Source: Flagellimonas aequoris (lineage in GTDB: Bacteria > Bacteroidota > Bacteroidia > Flavobacteriales > Flavobacteriaceae). From it: a DNA stretch of 64,000 nt. The DNA is taken from NCBI RefSeq assembly GCF_003584165.1, contig NZ_QXFJ01000023.1, positions 310,001-374,000 on the forward strand, read 5' to 3'. The translations under genes were made by a program, and so were the position numbers. Positions 13,717-22,838 of the stretch are shown here, one piece after another (the stretch's first letter is position 1; every line of letters starts with the position of its first letter). The notes under the pieces were generated by a model. The model made no database searches. It was not told the origin of the DNA and saw only the letters and a list, made by a program, of their open reading frames with translations.

Positions 13717-15816
13717 TTACGCTTGGTGAGAGGGCTTTAAAAGATCGTTCACCGTTTTCACCGGATTGAAGGTCACCAACGGAACTTCTACGAAAAGGGT
13801 ATTCCAATAGGCCATACCACCATTCCAAAGCCCTGGGAGTTCCAAAGCCTTTAGCTCCTTACCCTCTTGGGTCTTACTGGTGATAAAACCCTGTTTTTCA
13901 TCCACATAATCCAAAAGATTGTACTTTTCACCTCTGTAGTTCCTTACTCCACAGACCAAATCAACGGGGTTAAAATGTGTTGAATTCTTGAGAATGGCTT
14001 CCTGTTCGGGATCGGTCATATCAATCTGGGCAGATTCTATGATCTGCAACGAAACATTACCATCGGCATCCTCTATCCAGAAAGGCCCGCCACCAGGTTC
14101 GCCTTCGTTTTTCACCATACCACAAATCCGGATAGGGCGATTGAGCCTATCCTTTAAAATGGAAAGTTGTTCGTCCACGTCCAGATCATCATAGTTTTTA
14201 GGCATCCTAACATTAAGGTCCTTTTCCAAAAAAACCTTGATTTCGTCTGCTTTTGCGACCGAGACCTCATCTGTATCCAAAAGTTTGGCATAACCAAAGG
14301 CCTTATCCTGCACTTTGGTCAAAACCCCGGCCAACATTTTTTTGCTGTTGGCCACTTGTTCCAAGTTTTTATCAATCACCACATTGTCTATATTCTTGAT
14401 GAAGATGATATCGGCGTCTTGATCGTTGAGGTTTTCAATCAGGGCCCCATGACCTCCCGGTCTGAAGAGAATGGAACCATCGCCATTTTTGAAAGGTTGA
14501 TTGTCCAAACCAACTGCAATGGTATCGGTGGAAGGTTTTTGGTTGGAATAAGTGATATCGAATTCCGTATCCGTAAGTTTTGAGATTTTGGGAGCCACTT
14601 TGGATTCTTCTTCAGCAAACATATCATCGTGCTGTTCGGAAACCGTAAAGTGCAAATTTGCCTTCCCCGATGTTTTGGCATACAATGCGGCCTCTTTTAA
14701 GTGCTCTTCGAAAGGCGTGGCACTACCCGAATCATACTTGTGGAACGGCAACAATCCCTTGGGATAAAAACCATAGTTGAGGCCATCCTCCACCAACATT
14801 TCCTTTACAAAAAGATAGGCTTCCTCATCCTTGTTCCCCACCTTGCCCTTTATCCTTTCCATGATAAGTTCGTAGAAAGGGAAGTTATCCATTTGATTTA
14901 CAAATTTTTGGGCATCCTTGTCCCCTGTTCTCCCAATATATTCCGACAAGCTTTCTTTTGATGGGTCAAAGGAGTCCAAAAAGTTGAACATGGCCTTGAA
15001 CATACGTGATGCTGCGCCGGAAGCGGGTACAAATTTCAAAAGATCCAAGGTACCCCGATGGTCCTCGAAATATTGGATAAGGTCGTTTTGTTCCTTGTCT
15101 GAAAATCGGAGGATACCGTTACCGACAACGGCCGCTTTTTTCAATTTTACAAATGGGATGCCTTCCTTGAAAGTTTCAATTTGGCGTGCTACCTTTTCCT
15201 TGGAAATTCCTTTGGAATCCAATTGTTCCAAGTCTTTCGGACTCAATGCTATCATGTTCTGGAGAAGTTTATCAATGTGTTCTGTTGCCTTTTTTAGCCT
15301 TGCGGCTTTATCTCCCTTTAAAATAATAAAATTTCGATGATATTTCTCCAATGATTCCTTGAAATACGCATACATTCGTTCACGTTCGTCCGGTTTGTCC
15401 CTAAGATCGTCGGCCACCCAAGGCGTATCAATATAGGTCAATAGATACAGATCATAACTGTTCTTCAAGGCATACTTTTCCAAAATAGGGTCGCAGGTAC
15501 CAGTATAATAAGCTTCCGAATAGACTTTGGTCTCCAAAAGATCGGTATCGCAAATCAGGACCTTATTGGCTGTTTTTGCCAAATGGTTCTCCAGTTCCAT
15601 TTGTCCGTAAGCTATAGGCACTAAATCCTTGGGCTCACAGGTCTTTTGTTCCCGATCCCATTTATCCTGAAGGTACTCCCGTGCATATTCAGGTACCCAT
15701 TCAGTGTGGTAGTGTTCGGCCAATTCGGCAGCCAGTGTGGTCTTTCCTGTGGATTCAGGTCCAAAAAGGACAATTTTTATGAGGTTTAAAGGCTCTTGCC
15801 CAAGTTTTTCTTCCAT
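13717..15816 (-). CDS. NadR-like nucleoside/vitamin kinase fused to DUF4301
   Basis: 699 aa from the ATG at 15816 (the frame extends to 15879). N-terminal 185 residues are NadR-type ATPase: Walker A LFGPESTGKTTLA, EYAREYL, ICDTDLLETKVYSEAYY, WVADDLRDKPDERERMY. This family includes ribosylnicotinamide kinase. The rest (from an internal Met at 15255) is DUF4301, about 510 residues, with KFVPASGAASRMFKAMFNF, FRPGGHGALIENLNDQDADI and GGPFWIEDADG; it looks nucleotidyltransferase-like in its Gly-rich motifs but has no proven role. The start overlaps the PnuC-type permease gene by 31 bp. With that permease and a thiamine-binding protein upstream, kinase trapping of an imported vitamin is likely; thiamine is the best guess, NMN precursors the alternative. 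Confidence 0.88.
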   Translation of the reverse strand: MEEKLGQEPLNLIKIVLFGPESTGKTTLAAELAEHYHTEWVPEYAREYLQDKWDREQKTCEPKDLVPIAYGQMELENHLAKTANKVLICDTDLLETKVYSEAYYTGTCDPILEKYALKNSYDLYLLTYIDTPWVADDLRDKPDERERMYAYFKESLEKYHRNFIILKGDKAARLKKATEHIDKLLQNMIALSPKDLEQLDSKGISKEKVARQIETFKEGIPFVKLKKAAVVGNGILRFSDKEQNDLIQYFEDHRGTLDLLKFVPASGAASRMFKAMFNFLDSFDPSKESLSEYIGRTGDKDAQKFVNQMDNFPFYELIMERIKGKVGNKDEEAYLFVKEMLVEDGLNYGFYPKGLLPFHKYDSGSATPFEEHLKEAALYAKTSGKANLHFTVSEQHDDMFAEEESKVAPKISKLTDTEFDITYSNQKPSTDTIAVGLDNQPFKNGDGSILFRPGGHGALIENLNDQDADIIFIKNIDNVVIDKNLEQVANSKKMLAGVLTKVQDKAFGYAKLLDTDEVSVAKADEIKVFLEKDLNVRMPKNYDDLDVDEQLSILKDRLNRPIRICGMVKNEGEPGGGPFWIEDADGNVSLQIIESAQIDMTDPEQEAILKNSTHFNPVDLVCGVRNYRGEKYNLLDYVDEKQGFITSKTQEGKELKALELPGLWNGGMAYWNTLFVEVPLVTFNPVKTVNDLLKPSHQA

Positions 15817-16412
15817 GCTAGATATCCCTGTATGGCCAATACGGTAAAGATGAGGTACTGTAATGAGAACATGCCCCATCCTCTATAAGCGTACAAAGGT
15901 ACGGTTATTAGGTCACCTATGATCCATAGTGTCCAGTTTTCAAGTTTCTTGTTGGCCATATACCACATTCCGGTAAAAAATATGCCGGAGGTTACGATAT
16001 CCACATAATTGGTTGGTCCAATTTCCGCCCCAAATGCCCTATATACCGCATAGGTGACCAACATGGTGAGCAGAAAGAATCCAAATCCCACCCATTTTTC
16101 CTTTGTATTTGTTCGGGTGATGTGCACAACAGGCTCGCGGTCATCTTTCCTTCGGGCCCAGTTCCACCATCCATAAATGCTCATGATGGAGTAATAGAAA
16201 TTCATCATCATATCCCCAAAAAGACTATCGGTAAAAAAGATATAGGTGGTGATCACCGTGGCCACCAAACCCGTGGGATAGACTAAAATATCTTCCTTTT
16301 TGGCATAGACCACACTGGCAATCCCAAAGAAAAATGCGGTGGCCTCCAATATGATCAAGGATAGTTCCCTATCCTCATAGGGTCCTAGAAAAAAATCAAA
16401 AATGGGGTTCAT
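15786..16412 (-). CDS. pnuT: PnuC-family vitamin permease (probable PnuT, thiamine)
   Basis: 208 aa inner-membrane protein with about seven hydrophobic helices and the PnuC-type aromatic motifs YGWWNW and WTLWIIGDLITVPLYAY. PnuC homologues are facilitators that carry non-phosphorylated vitamins (NR, thiamine = PnuT, riboflavin = PnuX) and depend on a kinase to trap the cargo. Here it overlaps a thiamine-binding protein gene upstream (17 bp) and the NadR-like kinase downstream (31 bp), which favours thiamine. Automated annotation will often say nicotinamide mononucleotide transporter; the family supports the permease role, the context supports the substrate. Confidence 0.85.
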   Translation of the reverse strand: MNPIFDFFLGPYEDRELSLIILEATAFFFGIASVVYAKKEDILVYPTGLVATVITTYIFFTDSLFGDMMMNFYYSIMSIYGWWNWARRKDDREPVVHITRTNTKEKWVGFGFFLLTMLVTYAVYRAFGAEIGPTNYVDIVTSGIFFTGMWYMANKKLENWTLWIIGDLITVPLYAYRGWGMFSLQYLIFTVLAIQGYLAWKKNLGKSL

Positions 16413-16662
16413 AGTCGCTTCTGTCGGATTTCACGAGCTTCATGGTCAGCACTACGTGATCTAAATTTTCAAAAGCTTCCTTGATTTCGGATTGAAGCAG
16501 CTCCATGACCTTTTCGTAATCCCCATATACTTGGGTACTCAACGGATTTTCCAAAACCGTGAGCCCAGAGGCCCTCAACTTTTTGATAAAGGCAATAATC
16601 GGGGTTTCAAAATCGTCTTGGAGTGGGGTTAGGGTAAGTTCTGCGGATATTTTCATGGGCAT
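16396..16662 (-). CDS. Thiamine-binding family protein (PF01910/YkoF-MTH1187 type)
   Basis: 88 aa, no signal peptide. ISAELTLTPLQDDFETPIIAFI, SGLTVLENPLSTQVYGDYEKVM and VVLTMKLVKSD match the small ferredoxin-like Thiamine_BP fold; the YkoF member of the family binds thiamine. Start is the ATG at 16662 or the one at 16656. It overlaps the permease gene by 17 bp and leads what looks like a three-gene unit. Likely a cytoplasmic thiamine or HMP-moiety binder that works with the permease and kinase. Confidence 0.85.
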   Translation of the reverse strand: MPMKISAELTLTPLQDDFETPIIAFIKKLRASGLTVLENPLSTQVYGDYEKVMELLQSEIKEAFENLDHVVLTMKLVKSDRSDYEPHF

Positions 16663-16703
16663 AGGAACATTTCTTCACCAACAAAACTACTAAAAAGAAA
16701 TCG

Positions 16704-17345
16704 TCATCCACCCATCATTTTAAGGGCATACACACAGGTAAAACCTTCAAATTCCAAAAACTCCACTTCATAATGTGTCTTCTTGCCTTTATATAGTATT
16801 TCTGCCACGGTCCTCCCATCAGCAAAAGCAAAATCCATGACATCAATGTGCCTCAAGAAACTAAGCCCCTGTTGGGCGTAAATTTTATAAAGTGATTCCT
16901 TGGCGCCCCACACAATGGTCAGTTTCCTCATAATGGCCTCGGCATTGGCCAAGGTCTTGTATTCCTCTATTGGGGTAAACTTATGGGCAATGCGCAATAT
17001 TTTATCACGCTGCATTTCTATATCAATGCCCACCTCATCGGTTTCGCTCACAATGATTCCCGTAAAATTGTGCGAATGGGTGATGGAAATGTAGTTCCCA
17101 TCTTTTAGATGGGGCTTTCCAAAATCATCATAAACAAGGTCCTTGTCCTCATAACCGGCCAAGGCCAATAAGTGTCTGATACTCAAGAATGCCCTTCGAT
17201 GCGCTTCCGATTTCATGCCATCCATCCTATTTTGGCAATGTGATGTAAGCTCCATATTCTTGGCCAATTCATCCTCGGGTTCGGTGACCTTCCATATATA
17301 TACTTTGGTGGTTGGGGAAACTGTTATGGTTTTATAAATGGGCAT
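16704..17345 (-). CDS. 4'-phosphopantetheinyl transferase
   Basis: 213 aa from the ATG at 17345 (a TTG at 17351 also opens the frame). Sfp-type superfamily: VGIDIEMQRDK with the metal-binding Asp and Glu, and WGAKESLYKIYAQQG, the second metal/catalytic motif. The enzyme moves phosphopantetheine from CoA to carrier proteins, either fatty-acid ACP or secondary-metabolite carrier domains. No carrier protein gene is adjacent. It lies 41 bp upstream of the thiamine-binding protein gene on the same strand, so a shared transcript is possible, and is divergent from ahcY. Confidence 0.93.
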   Translation of the reverse strand: MPIYKTITVSPTTKVYIWKVTEPEDELAKNMELTSHCQNRMDGMKSEAHRRAFLSIRHLLALAGYEDKDLVYDDFGKPHLKDGNYISITHSHNFTGIIVSETDEVGIDIEMQRDKILRIAHKFTPIEEYKTLANAEAIMRKLTIVWGAKESLYKIYAQQGLSFLRHIDVMDFAFADGRTVAEILYKGKKTHYEVEFLEFEGFTCVYALKMMGG

Positions 17346-17367
17346 GACCAAAAATTAAGCGAATTTG

Positions 17368-17375
17368 TATCTTTG
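17368..17375 (+). promoter_or_regulatory. Candidate -7 box for ahcY
   Basis: TATCTTTG matches TAnnTTTG and lies 45 bp before the ahcY start codon. No -33 TTTG is obvious at 19-21 bp. Confidence 0.45.
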
Positions 17376-17419
17376 TCGCACTATAAAAGCGAAGCTACAA
17401 AAGTAAATTTATATAAAGT

Positions 17420-18736
17420 ATGAGCACAAAGACAATTCCGTATGTACCTTATAAAGTGAAGGATATGTCCCTGGCGGATTGGGGAAGAAAAGAGATTGAG
17501 CTTGCCGAGGCCGAAATGCCCGGTCTTATGGCAATACGTGAGGAGTACGGCAAGGAACAACCTTTAAAAGGTGCCCGAATTGCCGGATGTCTCCACATGA
17601 CCATCCAAACGGCTGTGTTGATTGAGACCTTGGTGGCCCTTGGTGCCGAAGTAACCTGGAGTTCCTGTAATATTTTCTCTACCCAAGACCATGCCGCTGC
17701 TGCCATTGCCGCTGCCGGTATTCCTGTTTATGCTTGGAAAGGCATGAACGAAAAGGAATTTGATTGGTGTATTGAACAGACCCTTTTCTTTGGAGAGGAC
17801 AGAAAGCCCTTGAACATGATATTGGACGATGGAGGTGACCTTACCAATATGGTGTTGGATCTATATCCTGAAATGGCCGCTGGTGTAAAGGGACTATCCG
17901 AAGAAACCACTACCGGAGTGCACCGTTTGTACGAAAGGGTGAAAAAAGGAACCTTGCCGATGCCCGCCATTAATGTGAACGATTCCGTGACCAAATCCAA
18001 GTTCGATAACAAATACGGATGCCGCGAAAGTGCCGTGGATGCCATTAGAAGAGCTACGGATACCATGTTGGCCGGAAAGCGTGTGGTTGTAGCCGGATAT
18101 GGCGATGTTGGTAAAGGAACCGCTGCTTCTTTCCGTGGGGCGGGTGCCATTGTTACCGTTACCGAAATCGACCCTATTTGCGCCCTACAAGCGTGTATGG
18201 ATGGTTATGAAGTGAAGAAATTGGAATCCGTTGTGGAAAATGCCGACGTGGTCATCACCGCAACCGGAAACAAAGACATCATCCGTGAAGAGCACTTTAG
18301 GGCTTTGAAGGATAAAGCCATTGTTTGCAACATTGGTCACTTCGATAATGAAATTGATATGGCTTGGTTGAACCGCACCTATGGAAATACCAAGAACGAA
18401 ATCAAACCCCAAGTGGACAAATATACCATTGATGGCAAGGATGTGATCATCTTGGCCGAGGGCCGTTTGGTGAACTTAGGTTGTGCCACGGGCCACCCAA
18501 GCTTTGTGATGAGCAACTCCTTCACCAACCAGACCTTGGCTCAAATTGAATTGTGGAAACACCACGACAACTATGAGAACAAGGTGTACACGTTGCCCAA
18601 ACATTTGGATGAAAAAGTGGCCCAACTGCATCTGGCCCGATTAGGTGCTGAACTTACCGAATTGAAGGAAGATCAGGCAGAATATATCGGTGTAACGGTT
18701 GAAGGACCATTCAAACCGGATTATTACAGATATTAA
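17420..18736 (+). CDS. ahcY: Adenosylhomocysteinase
   Basis: 438 aa. Splits S-adenosylhomocysteine into adenosine and homocysteine, relieving product inhibition of methyltransferases; cytoplasmic, NAD-dependent. [48 protein letters not shown] with the active Lys/Asp, the NAD-binding [22 protein letters not shown] and the C-terminal [18 protein letters not shown] and PDYYRY are all canonical. No riboswitch is visible in the 68-bp leader. Confidence 0.98.
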   Translation: MSTKTIPYVPYKVKDMSLADWGRKEIELAEAEMPGLMAIREEYGKEQPLKGARIAGCLHMTIQTAVLIETLVALGAEVTWSSCNIFSTQDHAAAAIAAAGIPVYAWKGMNEKEFDWCIEQTLFFGEDRKPLNMILDDGGDLTNMVLDLYPEMAAGVKGLSEETTTGVHRLYERVKKGTLPMPAINVNDSVTKSKFDNKYGCRESAVDAIRRATDTMLAGKRVVVAGYGDVGKGTAASFRGAGAIVTVTEIDPICALQACMDGYEVKKLESVVENADVVITATGNKDIIREEHFRALKDKAIVCNIGHFDNEIDMAWLNRTYGNTKNEIKPQVDKYTIDGKDVIILAEGRLVNLGCATGHPSFVMSNSFTNQTLAQIELWKHHDNYENKVYTLPKHLDEKVAQLHLARLGAELTELKEDQAEYIGVTVEGPFKPDYYRY

Positions 18737-18758
18737 GATTCAATAATACCCAAAAGAA

Positions 18759-18784
18759 AAACCCATGGTCAAAACCATGGGTTT
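18759..18784. terminator. Bidirectional terminator between ahcY and the DUF3332 gene
   Basis: AAACCCATGG / CCATGGGTTT stem with a TCAAAA loop, flanked by A and T runs on both sides (AAAAA before, TTTTTTT after), so it serves both converging transcripts. Confidence 0.88.
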
Positions 18785-18803
18785 TTTTGAATCTGATCTT
18801 TTT

Positions 18804-19382
18804 TTAATCTGCCAATAAAGCTTCCTGATAGTAACAAGCTTTGCTTTGTTTTAAAACAGCCAGTCCTTCTTCCCTTGTATTCATCGGGTCTATTTTAATC
18901 TGCTCACCATTGGGCATGTACACAATGTAGAAACCTTCTTCAAAAGAGGAAAGTTTGATGATTTCACCATTTGGACGGATGGCATTCCAAGATTTTTCAT
19001 CGGGTTTATAGAACATTTCCAATTTTTTACCCTCTTTGGGGCCCTTGACCACAGTGATCTGAATTCGGTTCTTGGTGGCTACCATTTCAAAGGTATTGCC
19101 GTCATGTTCCACTATTTGGGTCTCGGATTCACCATCTTTCATTGCAATGGGATTCGATCCAGACCAAAATTCTATCACGTTGAAAATCAACATATCCCCA
19201 ATAAAGAACAGTCCGTAAACGGGAACAATATTCAATCCCCAAAAAATAAGGTTATCCAAAAATCTACTGTCGGTGAGTCCTTGGTTCCAGTCCTTTAAAT
19301 TGTTAAAAGCACTGAACGACCCCAAACAGCTTGTAAACAAAATAGAGCAAGACAACAAAGTAGGAATAATGACTTTTTTCAT
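18804..19382 (-). CDS. DUF3332 lipoprotein
   Basis: 192 aa. Lipoprotein signal with lipobox LFTSC at residues about 15-19. Two hydrophobic segments (about 47-70: FWGLNIVPVYGLFFIGDMLIF) suggest membrane insertion. The rest is beta-rich with EMVATKNRIQITVVKGPKEGKK. Matches DUF3332, which has no known function. Monocistronic, convergent with ahcY, with a shared terminator. Confidence 0.83.
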   Translation of the reverse strand: MKKVIIPTLLSCSILFTSCLGSFSAFNNLKDWNQGLTDSRFLDNLIFWGLNIVPVYGLFFIGDMLIFNVIEFWSGSNPIAMKDGESETQIVEHDGNTFEMVATKNRIQITVVKGPKEGKKLEMFYKPDEKSWNAIRPNGEIIKLSSFEEGFYIVYMPNGEQIKIDPMNTREEGLAVLKQSKACYYQEALLAD

Positions 19383-19544
19383 AATAAAAAGATTTATAGT
19401 TAATGTCTCTAAAGCTACGAAAAGATTTTCTCCGAATCATTCTTTCCACAAATCCGAGCACATCAATTAATGCGCGCCCTTCAAAAAAGATGATCCCCAT
19501 ATCTACTTTGATCCTTACCTTTATTCACTCAAAACCAAGAAAAC

Positions 19545-20657
19545 ATGCGCAACGATTGGTATAGGATTCAAAATGTGGAAACAGTGGACTCCCCATCCAT
19601 TGCCCTGTATTTGGAAAACCTAAAATTCAATGTACAAGAGATGATCTCATTGGTCCATGGAGATACACAACGATTGATGCCCCACATCAAAACCAACAAA
19701 ATGCCCAAGGTGATGGATTTTTTGTTGGTATCCGGAATCTCCAATTTTAAGGCATCCACCATTTCCGAAGCTGAAATCGCTGCAGAAGCAGGGGCCAACT
19801 CGGTATTGATCGCCCATCAATTGGTGGGACCCAAAGTGGACCGGTTTCTGGAACTGTGCCAACATTATCCCAATACCCAGTTTTCTACTTTAATTGACAA
19901 TTTGGGCAGTGCTGAACTTTTAAATGGAAAAGCATTGGAAAGTGGAACGATGGCCCATATTTACATTGACATCAACAACGGAATGGACCGATCAGGAATC
20001 AAAATTGGCACCAGGTTAGATCAATTATTGGAATATTTGGAATCGTGCAAAGGACTCCATTTTCAAGGACTCCATGTGTACGATGGCCATTTACGGGATC
20101 CGGAATTTTCACAACGCAACGAAAAAATTGAGCATGATCTTGAGAAGGTCACTAGTTATTTCAGAAAACTCAAAACCCAATATCCCGAGGCAAAAATGAT
20201 CTGTGGAGGCACGCCTTCCTTTACCTCCCATTTGTTGGAAGAAAACAGGGTAACCAGTCCCGGAACCTGTGTGCTATGGGATTGGGGCTATGGTGAAAAA
20301 CTGACCGAACAATCTTTTAGATATGCAGCTTTGGTGGTAACTCGGGTCATTTCCAAACCTACAGAGGGCATCATTACCGTGGATATGGGGCACAAATCAG
20401 TGTCTTCAGAAAATCCTATTGACAAGCGCATCAAGTTTCTCAATCTTGACAATTATGAATTGCTTTCGCAAAGCGAAGAACATGGGGTAATCCGTGTAAG
20501 CGATTGGGACCATTGGAAGGTTGGCGATGTGCTGTACGGGGTTCCTTATCACATCTGCCCTACCATCAACCTGCATGACGAAGTCTCCGTCATTGAAGAT
20601 GGCAAAAAAGTCGACACTTGGGACATTACGGCCAGAAGGCGAAAACTTCAATTCTAA
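19545..20657 (+). CDS. PLP-dependent D-threonine aldolase / D-amino-acid family enzyme
   Basis: 370 aa. N-terminal alanine-racemase-like barrel with the PLP lysine in PHIKTNKMP (about residue 49), GANSVLIAHQLVGP, IDINNGMDRSGIK and LHVYDGH, and a C-terminal domain with the metal-binding-type motif VPYHICPTINLHDE. This is the DSD1/D-TA family, which cleaves D-threonine or D-3-hydroxy amino acids, or dehydrates D-serine. Exact substrate is not deducible. It converges with eutC, 3 bp apart. Confidence 0.9.
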   Translation: MRNDWYRIQNVETVDSPSIALYLENLKFNVQEMISLVHGDTQRLMPHIKTNKMPKVMDFLLVSGISNFKASTISEAEIAAEAGANSVLIAHQLVGPKVDRFLELCQHYPNTQFSTLIDNLGSAELLNGKALESGTMAHIYIDINNGMDRSGIKIGTRLDQLLEYLESCKGLHFQGLHVYDGHLRDPEFSQRNEKIEHDLEKVTSYFRKLKTQYPEAKMICGGTPSFTSHLLEENRVTSPGTCVLWDWGYGEKLTEQSFRYAALVVTRVISKPTEGIITVDMGHKSVSSENPIDKRIKFLNLDNYELLSQSEEHGVIRVSDWDHWKVGDVLYGVPYHICPTINLHDEVSVIEDGKKVDTWDITARRRKLQF

Positions 20658-20660
20658 AAA

Positions 20661-21416
20661 TTAGTCTTCCAAAAGATCTTTCAAGTTGATTTTGATATCG
20701 ACCCCGCTGATTTTTTTGGCAAACGATTGACGGATCAAATAGCCCACCAAAGAGGAGGCTTGTTGATGGTCAAGTCCATTTTTATGGATATTGGAAATAC
20801 AGTTCCGACGTTCATCGGTCAGACCCATTCTTGGGGCAAAAGTGGTGTAAATGCCCATACTTTCCGGGGAGGATAACCCAGGGCGTTCCCCAATGAACAG
20901 CACCACAAATTTAGCATTGAGAGCACTCCCAATAGCATCCCCTAACGCCACGCGGGCCATGGTGGCCGTTACAAACCCAATGGAATACCCTTGCAATTGG
21001 GGCAATAATAGCTGAAGCAAGGGAAGTGCATGTTGGTTCACGGCTCCAGCGGAAAGGCCATCTGCCAAAACAAAAACGATATCCAAAGTACCATCATTTT
21101 TTTTCAGAAATTCTTCCGATTCCGAATCCAATCTTCTTCCCAGATCGGGGCGTTTTAGATATTCCGACCTATCCGATGCTTGACTTTTTACGTTCCAAAT
21201 CGGATAGCCCCAAGATTGCATTTCCTTCTTCAGAGCAACAACATCTAATTCCGTGGTTATGGCATCTTTGGAATGGGCATGGGCGAACTTGAATTGCAAT
21301 ACTTCTTTCAACGGAATGGCATTGCCAGCACTCCCCAAGGCAATTCGGGCATTGGTGAACTCCTTTAAATTTTCCCAAGGATCCTTAATGATCGGTTTGG
21401 ACGGTTTCTCTTTCAT
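20661..21416 (-). CDS. eutC: Ethanolamine ammonia-lyase small subunit
   Basis: 251 aa from the ATG at 21416, which overlaps the eutB stop by one base (TGATG); a GTG at 21419 is also possible. TNARIALGSAGNAIPLKEVL, FVLADGLSAGAVNQHA and FIGERPGLSSPESMGIYTTF are EutC signatures. With EutB and adenosylcobalamin it converts ethanolamine to acetaldehyde and ammonia. No microcompartment shell, reactivase (eutA) or regulator genes are seen in the window, so this is the simple, free-enzyme type. Confidence 0.95.
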   Translation of the reverse strand: MKEKPSKPIIKDPWENLKEFTNARIALGSAGNAIPLKEVLQFKFAHAHSKDAITTELDVVALKKEMQSWGYPIWNVKSQASDRSEYLKRPDLGRRLDSESEEFLKKNDGTLDIVFVLADGLSAGAVNQHALPLLQLLLPQLQGYSIGFVTATMARVALGDAIGSALNAKFVVLFIGERPGLSSPESMGIYTTFAPRMGLTDERRNCISNIHKNGLDHQQASSLVGYLIRQSFAKKISGVDIKINLKDLLED

Positions 21417-22786
21417 CACAGGTTCTTTAACAATCGATGGGAAGGTTCAATGGTCAAACGGTTCCCTGTATCGTCCAAAATGCCCATGTTGTGGAGCCAG
21501 GTTTCAAATTCTGGAGCCGGTTTTTTGTTCAAAACCTTTCGCACGTAAAGGGCATCATGAAAGGAAGTGGATTGGTAATTCAACATTACATCATCCGAAC
21601 CCGGAACCCCCATGATAAAATTGCAACCGGCCACGCCCAATAAGGTCAATAAATTGTCCATATCGTCCTGGTCGGCCTCGGCATGGTTGGTGTAGCACAC
21701 ATCCATCCCCATGGGCAGTCCCATCAATTTCCCACAAAAATGGTCTTCCAATCCAGCTCGGGTGATCTGTTTGCCATCATACAAATATTCAGGCCCTATG
21801 AACCCCACCACGGAATTCACCAACAGCGGATTAAAATGTCGAGCCACTGCATAGGCCCTGGTCTCACAAGTTTGCTGATCCACTCCCCAATGTGCATTGG
21901 CTGAAAGGGATGATCCTTGACCCGTTTCAAAATACATGAGATTGTTCCCCAATGTTCCACGATTCAATTGGAGGGTACCTTCATAAGCTTCCTGCAACAT
22001 GGAAAGATTTATTCCGAAGGATGCATTGGTTTTTTCCGTTCCGCCAATAGATTGAAAAACGAGATCAACGGGTGACTTGTCCAACAATTCTAAGGAGGTG
22101 GTCAAATGACAGAGCACGCAGATCTGCGTGGGAATATCGAACCGTTGACGAATCTCGTCCATCATTTTGAGTTGATCACCCACAATGTCCACACTGTCCG
22201 TCACAGGGTTGATACCGATGACAGCATCCCCGCTACCATACAAAAGGCCATCCACGATACTGGCGGCAACTCCCCTCAAGTCATCCGTAGGATGATTGGG
22301 TTGCAATCTTACCGACAGATGCCCTTTTTTACCAATCGTATTTCGGAATTGTGTGATTACTTCGCACTTTTGGGCCACGGAAATCAAGTCTTGGTTGCGC
22401 ATCAATTTGGAAACGGCTGCGACCATTTCCGGGGTAAGGGCTTTGGCAATCTTTGCCAATTTTTGGGAATCCACTTCATGGGATAGCAACCAATTGCGTA
22501 AACCGCCAACCGTAAAGCCAGATATTTCCTGAAAAGCGACATTGTCATGTGTGTCCATGATCAAACGAGTCACCTCATCTTCCTCGTAAGGGATAAAGGC
22601 CTCGTTCAAAAAATCTTTCAGGGCGATTTCACTCAACACAAATTGGGCCGCCACCCGTTCCATATTGCTTTCGGCCGCCAAGCCCGAAAGGGCATCTCCC
22701 GTTCTAAATGGGCTGGCCTTGGCCAACACCGATTTTAGATCGGGAAATGAATATACGTGTTGTTGAATGGTATAGGAGTAGGACAT
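21416..22786 (-). CDS. eutB: Ethanolamine ammonia-lyase large subunit
   Basis: 456 aa, normal length. Catalytic TIM-barrel subunit of the B12-dependent lyase: VRLQPNHPTDDLRGVAASIVDG, DAVIGINPVTDS, YFETGQGSSLSANAHWGVDQ, DVCYTNHAEADQDD and GCNFIMGVPGSDDVML are the conserved blocks. It is translationally coupled to eutC. No promoter or cobalamin riboswitch is evident in the 52 bp upstream, where the next gene (phytase) ends its own reading on the same strand. Confidence 0.96.
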   Translation of the reverse strand: MSYSYTIQQHVYSFPDLKSVLAKASPFRTGDALSGLAAESNMERVAAQFVLSEIALKDFLNEAFIPYEEDEVTRLIMDTHDNVAFQEISGFTVGGLRNWLLSHEVDSQKLAKIAKALTPEMVAAVSKLMRNQDLISVAQKCEVITQFRNTIGKKGHLSVRLQPNHPTDDLRGVAASIVDGLLYGSGDAVIGINPVTDSVDIVGDQLKMMDEIRQRFDIPTQICVLCHLTTSLELLDKSPVDLVFQSIGGTEKTNASFGINLSMLQEAYEGTLQLNRGTLGNNLMYFETGQGSSLSANAHWGVDQQTCETRAYAVARHFNPLLVNSVVGFIGPEYLYDGKQITRAGLEDHFCGKLMGLPMGMDVCYTNHAEADQDDMDNLLTLLGVAGCNFIMGVPGSDDVMLNYQSTSFHDALYVRKVLNKKPAPEFETWLHNMGILDDTGNRLTIEPSHRLLKNL

Positions 22787-22838
22787 CTATAAAGATCTTC
22801 CCTTAAATATACCCTGTAAGTTCATGCGGAGGAAGGAA

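Noticed and set aside
15786..16412. PnuC as a simple NMN/NR transporter
   Set aside because: Possible by family, but the thiamine-binding partner gene and a TPP-regulated receptor nearby make thiamine more likely.
17352..17419. SAH or SAM riboswitch ahead of ahcY
   Set aside because: The 68-bp leader shows no hairpin array or conserved riboswitch motif.
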